Shown here: positions 44,089 to 53,351 of the stretch, in pieces
Layout: each line of letters begins with the position of its first letter
Numbering within the stretch: position 1 is the stretch's first letter
From: Bacteroidota bacterium
GTDB taxonomy: Bacteria; Bacteroidota; Bacteroidia; Bacteroidales; Cfx3-03
DNA length: 64,000 nucleotides
Reading direction: 5' to 3'
Assembly: GCA_013390605.1 (NCBI GenBank)
Contig: JACAUB010000001.1
Coordinates: forward strand, 1,280,678-1,344,677
Translations under genes and position numbers: made by a program
The notes under the pieces: generated by a model
What the model was told of the DNA's origin: nothing
Databases searched by the model: none
Seen by the model: only the letters and a program-made list of their open reading frames with translations

Positions 44089-45552
44089 CAACAAACTAAG
44101 TTGTCCGTTTTTATCCTGATGCCCGTAAGTCTTTTCAGCTAATCCAACATATCCTTTCTTAAAGAAAACAAACATTTCGTCCCTATCCAGCTTCATGTTT
44201 GAATAGATGTTTTTGTCGGTAGTCTTTCTGAATTTATTTACATATTTGGTGAGCTCACTAATATGAACCGGTTCGTTCATACTTTCGAGATATTCTCGTA
44301 CGATATCTTTAATTGTACCTTTTCTGATATGTGTCCAGCTGTCGAGTGCATATGTACTGGTTTTACCAATGGCTATGACTCCTGGAATACTAAGAATAGT
44401 TGACCGTAGAGACTCAAGATTTGGAGGCATCTTAGGACTTTTTACTCTCAGGTCGCGTGCAATTTCAACTAATCTTAATGGCCGGTTGGCTGAAACCAGA
44501 ATGTCCATAATGTATTCGGAAAGTCGAACCATTGTATTTCGTTCGAATACTATGTTGCTTCCTTCAAAAAGGACCTTAAACTCAAGTGTAGCTATCTTAC
44601 GACAGATGAATTTAATTTTGTGGTATTGATCAGTCTTACAATCAACTAGTTTGAATTCTTTAAGGTAGTTATCAAAATTGAACTCATATCGTTTTTCAAT
44701 ACGAACGTTCGTTCTGGTTGACAAATCATTAAAGTATGCCTCGAAATTGAAGAATTCAGCATTTCGGGTATGGACGAGAAAATAATTTTGATATATCTCT
44801 TCAATATTCTGGAAAGTATAAAGTACTTTGCTATTGATTGTAGCAAAAGCAAATGCATAAAACTTAGGCGAGAAATTTAATTCTTCACCTTTATTAATAT
44901 ACTCGGCAGTACGTTGATCTATCAACAATAACTCTTTACGAGGGCGAATATTATAATTAAAGTATTCTTCGTATTCTCCGGCAAAGGAGGCTAGAGCATT
45001 TTCAACCCTATCCGGAATCTTTTGGGCAATCTGTCTAACCCGTTCACGTGTAATGCCATATTTATCTCCGATCGCCTGTAGGGTTAACTTTTTAGTACCC
45101 ATGATGAATCCAAAATTGCGTTCGAATATATATTTCTCGCGTTCACTTAGCAGATGCTTTATGATTAAACCAATAAACTTAAAGAAAGGGAAAGCGTGAG
45201 CTAGAAAATAATATTTAAACGGTTCCATCTCTACTGATGGAATATTGAATTTAGTGAAACAATAATTCCGTAAAGTCTCAAACTTATTCTGATCATAAGG
45301 TAAGTCCAGATCACCTTTTTTAATTGAATATTTCTCTATATACTTTTCAGCCATCTCATTCAGCTGAATATTTGTTTTTAGACCGCAGTTCTTAAGGGAG
45401 AGAAAATTTCCATTTATTTGGTAGTAGTGAACGAGCTTATAAAGAGTGTCGAGCTCATTTTCTAAGGATACATTTTTGGTACGTTCAGTAAGATTTTCCA
45501 GATCTTTGAGTTCCTCAATGTGATAATTAATCAAACGTGCTGAATCTTCCAC
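44086..45552 (-). CDS. large protein with sigma-70 region-4 helix-turn-helix and C-terminal winged-helix domains
   Basis: Probable DNA-binding regulator, unknown in detail. The open frame can start at a TTG at 45588, but that codon lies inside an exact -7 box (45586-45593), so I prefer GTG at 45552, giving 489 residues. At about 157-180 is TLQAIGDKYGITRERVRQI, a textbook sigma-70 region-4 helix-turn-helix. There is no region 2, so it is not a normal sigma factor. The middle is helical with no known motif. The end has two HARE-HTH-like winged-helix repeats (about 345-410, PLRLVEIARDLRV; about 415-485, PVHISELTKYVNKF). It has no signal peptide and is monocistronic. Confidence 0.7.
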   Translation of the reverse strand: MEDSARLINYHIEELKDLENLTERTKNVSLENELDTLYKLVHYYQINGNFLSLKNCGLKTNIQLNEMAEKYIEKYSIKKGDLDLPYDQNKFETLRNYCFTKFNIPSVEMEPFKYYFLAHAFPFFKFIGLIIKHLLSEREKYIFERNFGFIMGTKKLTLQAIGDKYGITRERVRQIAQKIPDRVENALASFAGEYEEYFNYNIRPRKELLLIDQRTAEYINKGEELNFSPKFYAFAFATINSKVLYTFQNIEEIYQNYFLVHTRNAEFFNFEAYFNDLSTRTNVRIEKRYEFNFDNYLKEFKLVDCKTDQYHKIKFICRKIATLEFKVLFEGSNIVFERNTMVRLSEYIMDILVSANRPLRLVEIARDLRVKSPKMPPNLESLRSTILSIPGVIAIGKTSTYALDSWTHIRKGTIKDIVREYLESMNEPVHISELTKYVNKFRKTTDKNIYSNMKLDRDEMFVFFKKGYVGLAEKTYGHQDKNGQLSLL

Positions 45553-45585
45553 GGCTAAATAATTTAAATTCGTAAAGAATGATTG

Positions 45586-45593
45586 CAAATATA
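45586..45593 (-). promoter_or_regulatory. -7 box of the sigma-region-4 gene
   Basis: TATATTTG on the minus strand is an exact TAnnTTTG followed by CAATC. It covers the TTG that would otherwise be the first start codon, so translation must begin further downstream. Confidence 0.5.
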
Positions 45594-45714
45594 ATAAAAA
45601 TAAAAGGAAAAAGCCATTTAAAAGTTGTTAATTCTGATGCTTTTTTAGTGACCCTTTTATGATATTGTTTTGAAAATAAGATGCGCTATTGTTTTTACTG
45701 GTTTTATATGGAAG

Positions 45715-46494
45715 CTATTTCGAAATCATCTTATTTCGTCTAAATTCATAACAGATGATTGCATTTGCAATTGAGGCATTTAATGATTCGGCACCTCCAG
45801 ATAGGGTATCGGCTTGAAATGAGGGTATAAATATTTTATCAGTAATATAAGGACGAATAGTTTCAGAAATTCCTCTCGACTCATTCCCAATAACAATAAT
45901 TCCCGAATCAGAAAAATCCGTATTTAACATATTGGTACCATCGAGCAGTGCGCCATAAATCTTAACGGATCTATCCAACTCTTTAAACATTGTTTCAAGA
46001 GTCCGGTAACAAATGTTTACGCGAGCAATAGATCCCATTGTCGATTGGATTGTTTTAGGATTAAACAGATCAACCGTCTGCTCTGAGCAGACTATATATC
46101 TAAATCCAAACCAATCAGCAGTACGGATAATGGTTCCAAGGTTTCCTGGATCTTTGATGTCGTCGAGTACTAAAACCAGCTCTGATTTTGCAATAGCGGT
46201 ATCGAAGACGGTGTTTCTGGTCTTTAGAGTGAGCAGACACGGAGAGGGCGTGGAGAGTGCTGTAATGCGCTCCATTTCACTCGTGGAGGCGATGTGCTTT
46301 TCGCCAGTAAAGTTAGCTGGCAGCAAATTGTTTTCAAACCATTCCTCGGTAGCATAAATACCGGTAGATTCGAAAGAACTGTTAAGTAGTTCCACAACAA
46401 GTTTAGTACCTTCGGCAATAAACTCTTTATGCAATTCTCTTTGCTTTTTCTGATGCAGAGAAGCGATATGTTTTATTTTGTTTTTCGACAGCAT
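45715..46494 (-). CDS. SpoU/TrmH-family rRNA or tRNA 2'-O-methyltransferase
   Basis: SPOUT-class RNA methyltransferase of 259 residues using S-adenosylmethionine. The N-terminal substrate-binding domain (about 1-95) begins MLSKNKIKHIASLHQKKQRELHKEFIAEG, the usual SpoU substrate-binding start. The catalytic domain (about 105-255) has the three motifs: LDDIKDPGNLGTIIRTADWFG, IVIGNESRGIS and SLNASIANAIICYE. RlmB and TsnR-like proteins share these, so the exact RNA target is not assigned. It follows the ribosomal protein operon on the same strand beyond a terminator. Confidence 0.92.
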   Translation of the reverse strand: MLSKNKIKHIASLHQKKQRELHKEFIAEGTKLVVELLNSSFESTGIYATEEWFENNLLPANFTGEKHIASTSEMERITALSTPSPCLLTLKTRNTVFDTAIAKSELVLVLDDIKDPGNLGTIIRTADWFGFRYIVCSEQTVDLFNPKTIQSTMGSIARVNICYRTLETMFKELDRSVKIYGALLDGTNMLNTDFSDSGIIVIGNESRGISETIRPYITDKIFIPSFQADTLSGGAESLNASIANAIICYEFRRNKMISK

Positions 46495-46497
46495 AGC

Positions 46498-46535
46498 TAA
46501 AAAAAATCCCGGTAAAAGTAACCTTTACCGGGATT
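46498..46535 (-). terminator. terminator of the rpsF-rpsR-rplI operon
   Basis: The arms 46505-46516 and 46524-46535 (AATCCCGGTAAA and its exact complement) form a 12-bp stem. On the minus strand it is followed by a run of eight T. Confidence 0.9.
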
Positions 46536-46555
46536 CAAAAATAAAATAGTGTTGT

Positions 46556-47005
46556 TTATTCAGCGTAAACTTCAAATTTAATGCTAGCTGATACTTCTTT
46601 ACCAAGATTGATCTTAGCAACGTATTCGCCTACTTCTTTTACTGATTCGCCGTCAATAATGATTTTCTTACGGTCAACTTCAATGTTGGCTTGTTCTTTC
46701 AATGCTTCAGCAATTTGAAGTGCATTAACAGAACCGTAAATTTTACCATTTTGAGCCGCTTTAGCACCAATACGAACGCTAACAGCTTCGATTGATTTAG
46801 CGATATCTTCTGCTTCAGTTTTTAGTTTAGCAGCCTTGAATGCGCGTTGTTTAACGTTTTCAGCAACAATTTTCTTGTTAGTTGCAGTCGCAAGAACAGC
46901 ATATCCCTGAGGAATAAGATAGTTACGGGCGTAACCATTCGAAACGGTTACAATATCGTTGGCATAACCCAATTTGGTTACATCTTTTTTCAGAATAATT
47001 TCCAT
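46556..47005 (-). CDS. rplI: 50S ribosomal protein L9
   Basis: Binds domain V of 23S rRNA. It is 149 residues long. The conserved N-terminal domain MEIILKKDVTKLGYANDIVTVSNGYARNYLIPQGYA contains the L9 signature. A long connecting helix (about 40-75) and the C-terminal domain (AAQNGKIYGSVNALQIAEAL) follow. It is the last gene of the rpsF-rpsR-rplI operon, 16 bases after rpsR, and ends at a strong terminator. Confidence 0.98.
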   Translation of the reverse strand: MEIILKKDVTKLGYANDIVTVSNGYARNYLIPQGYAVLATATNKKIVAENVKQRAFKAAKLKTEAEDIAKSIEAVSVRIGAKAAQNGKIYGSVNALQIAEALKEQANIEVDRKKIIIDGESVKEVGEYVAKINLGKEVSASIKFEVYAE

Positions 47006-47021
47006 GGTTTATTACCCTCCC

Positions 47022-47294
47022 TTATTTAAGTAAGTCAGCTACGTATGGCATTAATGCTAGGTGACGAGCTCTTTTAACAGCTTGTGCAACCTTTCTTTGG
47101 AACTTAGTAGAAGTTCCGGTAAGACGACGAGGAAGAATTTTACCCTGCTCGTTTACAAATTTCAGAAGGAAATCAGCGTCTTTATAGTCGATATATTTAA
47201 TACCACTTTTCTTGAAACGGCAATATTTCTTCTTTTTGATATCGACGGCAATCGGGGTCAAATATTTAATATCCGAATTGTTTTGTGCGGCCAT
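47022..47294 (-). CDS. rpsR: 30S ribosomal protein S18
   Basis: Small-subunit protein that binds with S6 in the platform of the 30S particle. It is 90 residues long, with the typical [22 protein letters not shown] opening, then [29 protein letters not shown], the S18 signature. The opening Cys in YCRFK is the only cysteine of the zinc-type pattern, so this is the ordinary non-zinc form. It lies 22 bases after rpsF and 16 before rplI. Confidence 0.98.
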   Translation of the reverse strand: MAAQNNSDIKYLTPIAVDIKKKKYCRFKKSGIKYIDYKDADFLLKFVNEQGKILPRRLTGTSTKFQRKVAQAVKRARHLALMPYVADLLK

Positions 47295-47316
47295 TTTGAT
47301 AATCTTTTGAAGTTAA

Positions 47317-47673
47317 TTAAACGGTTGGATTGTTAGCTTTTGCAGCTTTAGCATTTCGCTTTTTCTCATTGTAAGCAACTGCGTGCTTATCGAGTGCTAC
47401 TGTTAAGAAGCGAAGGATGCGCTCATCACGCTTAAATACCACCTCAAGCTCATTAATTACAGTGCCTGGAGCTTTAAATTCTATCAGTTGATAAAATCCA
47501 GTGCTTTTCTTTTGGATAGGGTAAGCAAGCTTACGCAAGCCCCAATTATCACTTAAGATAATCTCAGCTCCTTTATCCACAAGAATTTTCTCAAACTTGC
47601 TTACCGCTTCCTTCATCTGATCATCAGACAAAACGGGAGTCATAATGAAAACGGTTTCGTACTGTTTAGACAT
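47317..47673 (-). CDS. rpsF: 30S ribosomal protein S6
   Basis: First gene of the operon. S6 binds S18 and the central domain of 16S rRNA. It is 118 residues long: [20 protein letters not shown] is the usual first strand-helix, [23 protein letters not shown] is the signature region, and [19 protein letters not shown] closes the fold. A basic tail [12 protein letters not shown] follows. It has the clearest promoter in the window directly upstream. In many bacteria the S6-S18 complex binds its own leader RNA; no such structure was identified here. Confidence 0.98.
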   Translation of the reverse strand: MSKQYETVFIMTPVLSDDQMKEAVSKFEKILVDKGAEIILSDNWGLRKLAYPIQKKSTGFYQLIEFKAPGTVINELEVVFKRDERILRFLTVALDKHAVAYNEKKRNAKAAKANNPTV

Positions 47674-47720
47674 TTTGTTGTGTTTAAAATTAAAAAAAAT
47701 AATTATTTTTAAAAGGACTG

Positions 47721-47751
47721 CAAAAGTAGCGCTTTTAAAATTAATTTCAAA
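47721..47751 (-). promoter_or_regulatory. canonical Bacteroidota promoter of rpsF
   Basis: On the minus strand, TTTG (47751-47748) is followed after 19 bases by TACTTTTG (47728-47721), exact matches to the -33 and -7 consensus at standard spacing. The -7 box lies 48 bases before the start codon. Confidence 0.8.
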
Positions 47752-47890
47752 TGAGAAATTAATTTATTTTTCTGTTATTCAGTCTCTCTTCGTTTAGACT
47801 CTTATTATTTATCGTATTTCATTATTCTGATAAGTGATTATTCATCTAGCAGAGTAATAAATAAATTATCTGTAAAACAATTATTTATGA

Positions 47891-49042
47891 TTAAAACTGT
47901 TTGTTTTCAAGTAGCGTAGAACAGATGAATTCAGCGGCCTTCCCATCTCCAAATATTTGTGGAAAGGTTGGGGCGGCATCGTTTAAATAATAGCTAACTG
48001 CTTCTGTAATACGTTGCATATCGGCATCAACTAATTTTCCGGCTCCTTGTTCTACTATCTCAACCCATTCAGTTTCGGGCCGCATAATGATACATGGTTT
48101 CATAAAGTAGTAGGCCTCCTTCTGAACGCCACCCGAATCTGTCATAACCATCTTTGCATTCTTTTCTAGTGCAATCATATCCAGAAATGATACAGGAGGA
48201 AGTAGAATAATTTTTTTATTCTTTATTACCTGTTGATACAATGCATTCGGAAGGTTTTTCTGCAATAATTTGGCTGTACGGGGATGGAGTGGTAGCACTA
48301 CGGATAGATTGTGTTGCGCAACGACTGCACAGATAGCTTCAAATATTGAACTGAGTCGTTCAGGTTGGTCTGTATTATTATCGCGATGGATAGTTGAAAG
48401 AATAAATGGGTTATTCTCTAATCCGTTTTCTGCCAATATACTCGACTGTTGATCAGCCAGTGACGCAAAGTGAAGACTATTATCGAACATCACATCTCCG
48501 CAATGAAAAACACCGGGCTTATCGTTAGTGAAAGGTTTTGTGTTCGCCAGGTTAAATCCTTCATGTTCAAGATTCTTAATGCCAGTGAGGGTAGGTGAAA
48601 AGAGCAGGGTAGAGGCATGGTCACACATAATGCGATTGATCTCTTCAGGCATACTTTTATTAAATGAACGCAGTCCTGCTTCTATATGTGCAATTGGAAC
48701 ATGAATCTTTGACGCAGCAATAGCCCCTGCCAGAGTAGAGTTGGTATCGCCATAAACAACCAGATAATCCGGTTTCTCTTTGAGTAATATTTCCTCAATG
48801 CCACTGATCATTGTCGCTGTTTGTTTGCCATGACTTCCTGAACCGACATTCAGATTATAATCAGGACGAGGGATCTTGAGTTGTTCAAAGAATACTTCCG
48901 ACATATTCTGATCATAATGCTGACCAGTATGCAATAACAGTTCCTGAATCTGGTCGCCAAACGACTTGCGGATAGCCCTGCTTAAAGCAGCTGCTTTAAT
49001 GATCTGAGGTCTGGCTCCAATAATTGTGAGTATCTTGAGCAT
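47891..49042 (-). CDS. wecB: UDP-N-acetylglucosamine 2-epimerase (non-hydrolysing)
   Basis: Interconverts UDP-GlcNAc and UDP-ManNAc for envelope polysaccharide synthesis. The 383-residue length is standard. Motifs: LTIIGARPQIIKAAALSRAI at the start, LLLHTGQHYDQNMSEVFF, VYGDTNSTLAGAIAA, AHIEAGLRSFNKSMPEEINR and MTDSGGVQKEAYYFMKP, all diagnostic. It starts nine bases after the IMP dehydrogenase stop codon, so the two are likely transcribed together although their pathways differ. No other sugar-nucleotide or glycosyltransferase genes are nearby. Confidence 0.96.
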   Translation of the reverse strand: MLKILTIIGARPQIIKAAALSRAIRKSFGDQIQELLLHTGQHYDQNMSEVFFEQLKIPRPDYNLNVGSGSHGKQTATMISGIEEILLKEKPDYLVVYGDTNSTLAGAIAASKIHVPIAHIEAGLRSFNKSMPEEINRIMCDHASTLLFSPTLTGIKNLEHEGFNLANTKPFTNDKPGVFHCGDVMFDNSLHFASLADQQSSILAENGLENNPFILSTIHRDNNTDQPERLSSIFEAICAVVAQHNLSVVLPLHPRTAKLLQKNLPNALYQQVIKNKKIILLPPVSFLDMIALEKNAKMVMTDSGGVQKEAYYFMKPCIIMRPETEWVEIVEQGAGKLVDADMQRITEAVSYYLNDAAPTFPQIFGDGKAAEFICSTLLENKQF

Positions 49043-49051
49043 TAAATTGAA

Positions 49052-50548
49052 CTAATTTTTTGTCTCTTTTAAAATTACATCATGAGCGCCACCTTCTATA
49101 ATACTGGTCGAAGATACTAATGTTATTTTAGCTTCTTTTTTTAACTCAGCTATTGAAATCGCACCACAACTACACATTGTCGACTTAATTTTTCCTAATG
49201 TAATATCCAGATTGTCTTTTAGTTTACCAGCATAAGGAACATAGCTATCTACACCTTCTTCAAATTTTAGACTGTCGCTACCTCCCATATCGTATCTTTG
49301 CCAGTTACGGGCACGATTAGATCCTTCTCCCCAATACTCTTTTACATATGTGCCACCAACCATCAGCTTTTTAGTCGGACTTTCATCGAATCTTGCGAAA
49401 TATCTTCCCATCATAATAAAATCGGCACCCATAGCTAATGCAAGAACCAAATGGTAATCATGTACAATGCCACCATCCGAACAAATAGGGACATAAATTC
49501 CAGATTGTTCAAAATATTCATCACGAGCTTTTGTTACCTCAATTATTGCAGTAGCCTGCCCTCTTCCAATTCCTTTTTGTTCTCTGGTTATACAGATTGA
49601 GCCACCTCCAATGCCTACTTTCACAAAGTCAGCACCTGCTTCAGCCAGGTAGAGAAAACCATCTTTATCAACTACATTGCCTGCACCAATTTTAACGGAT
49701 TCACCATAATTATCTCGGACAAAGCTGATCGTCTCTTTTTGCCATTCAGAAAAACCATCCGACGAGTCGAGACATAAAACATCAACACCGGCTTCAACCA
49801 ATTTTGGAATCCGTTCCATATAATCCCTTGTATTGATACCTGCACCAACAATTAGTTTCTTATGAGAATCCAGTAATTCATTGGGATTTTCTTTATGATT
49901 ATCGTAATCTTTTCTGAAAACAAAATATCTTAAATGTTGGTTTTCGTCAATAATAGGTAGCGTATTCAGCTTATTATTCCAGATAATATCGTTGGCATCA
50001 TTTAAAGATATACCTAACTTTCCTGTGATCAGGTTAGAAAAAGGAGTCATAAAATCCTTGATCTTCATGTCTATGTTATCTCTACTTGGGCGGTAATCTC
50101 TGTCTGTAACAATTCCCATTAACTTTCCATAAGAAGTACCATCATCGGTTATTCCAATTGTCGAAAAACCTTTTCTACTCCTAAGTTCAATAATATCTTT
50201 TAAAGTATGATCAGGAGTCAGATTGGCATCGCTTATAACAAATCCAGCTTTAAATTTCTTTACTCTTCTAACAAGCTCGGCTTGTTCATCTATGGTTTGA
50301 GAACCAAAGATGAATGAAACGCCTCCATTTCGTGCTAATGCAATAGCCATTTTATCATCAGATACTGATTGCATTATTGCAGACGAAAAGGGAATATTAA
50401 GTTCTATATCAGGAGTCTCTCCTTTTTTAAATTTAACAAGTGGCGTTTTTAAACTGACTTTGTCGGGAGTACAATTCTTTTTAGTTAACCCTGGAATTAA
50501 TAAATATTCATTAAATGTTCTCGAGATATCATTGATAATCTGTGCCAT
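49052..50548 (-). CDS. guaB: IMP dehydrogenase, Tritrichomonas-like type
   Basis: NAD-dependent oxidation of IMP to XMP in guanine nucleotide synthesis. I chose 50548 because [21 protein letters not shown] aligns from its first residue with Tritrichomonas foetus IMPDH as I recall it. A -7 box (50573-50580) also overlaps the alternative start at 50575. The length is 499 residues. The catalytic Cys319 lies in [20 protein letters not shown], where most bacteria have GIGPGSICTT; the number is the same as in T. foetus. The CBS-pair domain is at about 105-220. The flap contains [11 protein letters not shown] with the Arg-Tyr dyad. The end is [14 protein letters not shown]. It is co-directional with wecB. 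Confidence 0.95.
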   Translation of the reverse strand: MAQIINDISRTFNEYLLIPGLTKKNCTPDKVSLKTPLVKFKKGETPDIELNIPFSSAIMQSVSDDKMAIALARNGGVSFIFGSQTIDEQAELVRRVKKFKAGFVISDANLTPDHTLKDIIELRSRKGFSTIGITDDGTSYGKLMGIVTDRDYRPSRDNIDMKIKDFMTPFSNLITGKLGISLNDANDIIWNNKLNTLPIIDENQHLRYFVFRKDYDNHKENPNELLDSHKKLIVGAGINTRDYMERIPKLVEAGVDVLCLDSSDGFSEWQKETISFVRDNYGESVKIGAGNVVDKDGFLYLAEAGADFVKVGIGGGSICITREQKGIGRGQATAIIEVTKARDEYFEQSGIYVPICSDGGIVHDYHLVLALAMGADFIMMGRYFARFDESPTKKLMVGGTYVKEYWGEGSNRARNWQRYDMGGSDSLKFEEGVDSYVPYAGKLKDNLDITLGKIKSTMCSCGAISIAELKKEAKITLVSSTSIIEGGAHDVILKETKN

Positions 50549-50572
50549 AAGTTTGTCTTTCAAAAAGTTTTG

Positions 50573-50580
50573 CAAAATTA
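50573..50580 (-). promoter_or_regulatory. -7 box of the IMP dehydrogenase gene
   Basis: TAATTTTG on the minus strand is an exact TAnnTTTG followed by CAAAAC, 25 bases before the ATG at 50548. It excludes the longer start. Confidence 0.55.
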
Positions 50581-50751
50581 TGAAAATATCTCGTTCAACA
50601 TGATTTCAATCTCATTTTAGATGTTGAATATAGAGAGGTTTATTTTCTTTTGTATAATGATCTGTTCCATATATTATTAATTACCTGTTATTTAATTATT
50701 TGTGATGGTGATTCTGAAGTGTGAATCAATAATGTGTGTTGATTAGAAAAG

Positions 50752-50797
50752 AAAAAAAGGGGGACGAAATAGTAGTCCTTTTACAGAATTCGTCCCC
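50752..50797 (-). terminator. terminator of the five-gene exported-protein operon
   Basis: GGGGACGAA (50760-50768) pairs with TTCGTCCCC (50789-50797). On the minus strand the stem is followed by CTTTTTTTC. It lies 25 bases after the last stop codon and defines the end of the operon. Confidence 0.85.
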
Positions 50798-50822
50798 GAT
50801 GATACCAGTATACAGAATATGT

Positions 50823-51824
50823 CTAATGTATATTAATCCAATTTTTTATAATGTAATCTTTATGTTCTATTACAGTGACAGGGGGTCTCCTTCGGGCACG
50901 AGCAATCGCAACATCACGATATGCTCTGATTTTTTCACTTTCTAGTTGGCTATTTATTTGTTGTTCTCTTAAAACGAAATTCCATTCACGTTTATCTATT
51001 TCATAAACTCGTTTAGATATTCTATTAGCCAGTGTTTTAACATCTCTAAAGCAAGCTGCCCGAGGTTCAATCGTCGACAGCAATCTTCCTGCTTCGTTTG
51101 CAGCCTCAATGGTTTGATTGGCATTCCATATGTGAGTAGCTTCGGCTAGCTTTTTCTGGCAATCCCGATCAATTAATTGTTGGTAAATGGGTGCAACGGC
51201 TTCCATACTTTTATTATAGCAATCCATACAAACATCCGGAATACCCATTAAAAGTTCAATAGCTTCCTCAAGATTATTTGTATTAGTCAGTACCTGAGCC
51301 TGTTTTAAAATGGCATCACATTTTGTGTTATAATAGTTTATTATTTTGCTTTTACCTTCTTCCAAAAAAGAATCAAATTGAGGATCAGAAGGTCTTATCT
51401 TTTTAATGGCATCGATATATGCCTTTGTCTCATTCGTTCCGACACCTTTTAATGTTATGGATTTACTGGCAAATAATGTACCACCTTCACTATCTCCGAT
51501 ATACAAGGTGATCTCCAGTGTAAGCGCAATCATTGGAGGTGCAGTTGCTAAAATATCCTTTGTTAGGGGTACAATATTGGCGGTAAGGATAAACCGACTA
51601 AAATAGGCATCTCCTGCAAATCCATTTTGCGTGGCTATCTGATTCAGTTTATTCACCAACATGTTTCCGGTTCCTTCAGATATTTTATCTACTTGTTGCG
51701 GAACGTATGCAGTCAAGCCAATACGCCCATTCTCTGATGCATTATTTACATTATCCTGTCCATAAGCACCAAAACACAATGTAACTAACACAATTAGCGT
51801 TAGTAGATGATTTAGATTTTTCAT
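50823..51824 (-). CDS. exported protein of unknown function, fifth gene of the cluster
   Basis: Not recognised with certainty. It has 333 residues and a signal peptide ending in GAYGQ. The first half (about 30-165) reads like an anticodon-binding-domain/CsgG-type fold: NMLVNKLNQIATQNGF, then SRFILTANIVPL, IALTLEITLYIGD and SKSITLKGVGTNETKAY, i.e. a variable sensor-like sheet followed by a conserved GvG.nE.kAy helix. The second half is helical and TPR-like, with paired cysteines (DVCMDCYNK, ..RDCQKK) and a coiled, Arg-rich end (YRDVAIARARRRPP). It is 18 bases downstream of the preceding gene. I infer a periplasmic structural or assembly role. Confidence 0.55.
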   Translation of the reverse strand: MKNLNHLLTLIVLVTLCFGAYGQDNVNNASENGRIGLTAYVPQQVDKISEGTGNMLVNKLNQIATQNGFAGDAYFSRFILTANIVPLTKDILATAPPMIALTLEITLYIGDSEGGTLFASKSITLKGVGTNETKAYIDAIKKIRPSDPQFDSFLEEGKSKIINYYNTKCDAILKQAQVLTNTNNLEEAIELLMGIPDVCMDCYNKSMEAVAPIYQQLIDRDCQKKLAEATHIWNANQTIEAANEAGRLLSTIEPRAACFRDVKTLANRISKRVYEIDKREWNFVLREQQINSQLESEKIRAYRDVAIARARRRPPVTVIEHKDYIIKNWINIH

Positions 51825-51842
51825 GCGAAAATGTTTTGATGA

Positions 51843-52802
51843 TTATTTTTCTCCTATAACGATAGTTGCTTGTCCTAGACCCTTCATCATCAATTTATTG
51901 GTGATGTTAAAAGGAGGCAGATTTAAATGCTTTTGTAAACCTTTGCAGAAACCTCTGGCATCAGTTGCATTGCCATTTTTATCGTACAATGGAATTCTGA
52001 CTTGTTCGAAAAGCATCATGTTTTCAGTTGCATCTGAAGTGTTGAATCTTCCTTTGACAGTATTCATTTTGAGCCAGTCCTCAATATGTGCACCTAATTC
52101 TTTCCCATCATACTCTTTTTCAAGGTCGCCATCCCATGAATCGAATTTCTTAACACGAATAACAATTTCTCTTCCATTATCAAACATATCATTAAAATGC
52201 ATCTGCAGTTGATTGTTGAAGTTGTCGAGATGTGCGAGAACAGCTTCTTGTAAGAGAACCGGCAATATTGCAGTAAAAGATGGATTTCCTGTTCCTGAAG
52301 CTCCTGCTATTTGTTTGTCGGTATAGGCGTCTAATCCTTGAAGATTAAAGGTTATTGATTTTTTTGGACCGGTTTGATTGACCATCCAGGTTACCTGCAT
52401 CCATATATCTGCCTTTGCTGTCTTTTTTAATTTATCAACAGGTGTTTCACTAAGGCTGGCACCACTCTTACTTTCAAGCATTGAGTTTTCGGCCGATTCG
52501 CTTTCAAGTGTCTTCAACGCCGACTCAAGATTTTTCAAAGGAAACCCGCGTTCAGCCATCAATTCATTAATTTTGCTAATCACCATCATCAAGTCAGGGC
52601 TTTCCTGAACAGCTTTCTTGTAATTCGGAATTTTTACTTTCGTGCCTTGATTATCAAATTCATAAATATAACCATTAGTAATACACCAAAGATCACTGGG
52701 TACAACCATAATAGTTGGCTTTTTAGCTTGCGAAAAAGCTATTGATATTAAGCCAACAATTAATATAATGGTAAGGACTAGTTTTTTTAATATTTGTTTC
52801 AT
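51843..52802 (-). CDS. exported protein, DUF6175-like, fourth gene of the cluster
   Basis: A 319-residue protein with a signal peptide ending in IAFSQ. It opens with KKPTIMVVPSDLWC, a motif I associate with the Bacteroidota family DUF6175 (recognition uncertain). MMVISKINELMAERGFPLKNLESAL and ADIWMQVTWMV...SITFNLQGLDAYTDKQIAG follow, a layout like CsgG/LpoB-type proteins, which have a PSD/P-start strand, a helix, and a basic sheet ending in a variable-domain strand. The C-terminal half (about 205-319) has IVIRVKKFDSW and RGFCKGLQKHLNL. Function unknown; the envelope location is supported by the signal peptide and neighbours. Confidence 0.6.
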   Translation of the reverse strand: MKQILKKLVLTIILIVGLISIAFSQAKKPTIMVVPSDLWCITNGYIYEFDNQGTKVKIPNYKKAVQESPDLMMVISKINELMAERGFPLKNLESALKTLESESAENSMLESKSGASLSETPVDKLKKTAKADIWMQVTWMVNQTGPKKSITFNLQGLDAYTDKQIAGASGTGNPSFTAILPVLLQEAVLAHLDNFNNQLQMHFNDMFDNGREIVIRVKKFDSWDGDLEKEYDGKELGAHIEDWLKMNTVKGRFNTSDATENMMLFEQVRIPLYDKNGNATDARGFCKGLQKHLNLPPFNITNKLMMKGLGQATIVIGEK

Positions 52803-52830
52803 GATATTATAAATTTAAGTGATTATTAAA

Positions 52831-53340
52831 TTATTGTAGAATACCATCATTAATCATTTTTTGTTTCAGTTCTAATCTTTGCACCTTCAATATTACGTTG
52901 TATGTTACGGTTGCACGATCAGGAAATACCCGGTCTCTCGGTCTGTCTTCTAAAAGCCAGACATAATTTTGATATTCGCCTCCATCAGCAAAGAAACTAT
53001 AAAAGTATGATTCGTATCTTTCTTGCGCATTTACTTCGGTAACAACTGGTTTTGGATCACAGACTGTTTTGCCTTCAATAATACCTTTAAATAATACATC
53101 ACGAATAGCATTCTTTTTAGCTTGTTCAATGGCTTCATGTCTGTTTCTTCCATTTCCCCAGGTGCTTAATTTTTGTGAACCATCTGCATCAATACCTAAG
53201 CACTCTGTCTTGTAAGTATAATTTCCGGTGATTTCAGCTTTATGATTGTAGTTTCTCGAAATACCTCCTTGTTCTAAAGGACATCCGGTAAGTACAAAAA
53301 ACAATGCGCCAATAATTGTAATAACGATTAATTTTTTCAT
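52831..53340 (-). CDS. small lipoprotein, LPP20-like, third gene of the cluster
   Basis: A 169-residue lipoprotein: FFVLTGC (Cys about 20) is a clear lipobox. The mature part has a single alpha/beta domain with WGNGRNRHEAIEQAKKNAIRDVLFKG, FFADGGEYQNYVWL and a final strand-helix VILKVQRLELKQKMINDGIL. The same pattern occurs in the protein encoded immediately upstream (53352-53879), so the two are diverged duplicates. The A-I-E-Q-A-K-K-N-A helix resembles LPP20/FlgP-type lipoproteins of envelope machines. No enzyme motif is visible. It lies 12 bases after its paralogue and 28 before the next gene. Confidence 0.6.
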   Translation of the reverse strand: MKKLIVITIIGALFFVLTGCPLEQGGISRNYNHKAEITGNYTYKTECLGIDADGSQKLSTWGNGRNRHEAIEQAKKNAIRDVLFKGIIEGKTVCDPKPVVTEVNAQERYESYFYSFFADGGEYQNYVWLLEDRPRDRVFPDRATVTYNVILKVQRLELKQKMINDGILQ

Positions 53341-53351
53341 GTGCTTAAAAT

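Noticed and set aside
44086..45588. Ordinary sigma-70 factor
   Set aside because: Region 4 motif is present but regions 2 and 3 are not seen, and the C-terminus has unrelated winged-helix domains.
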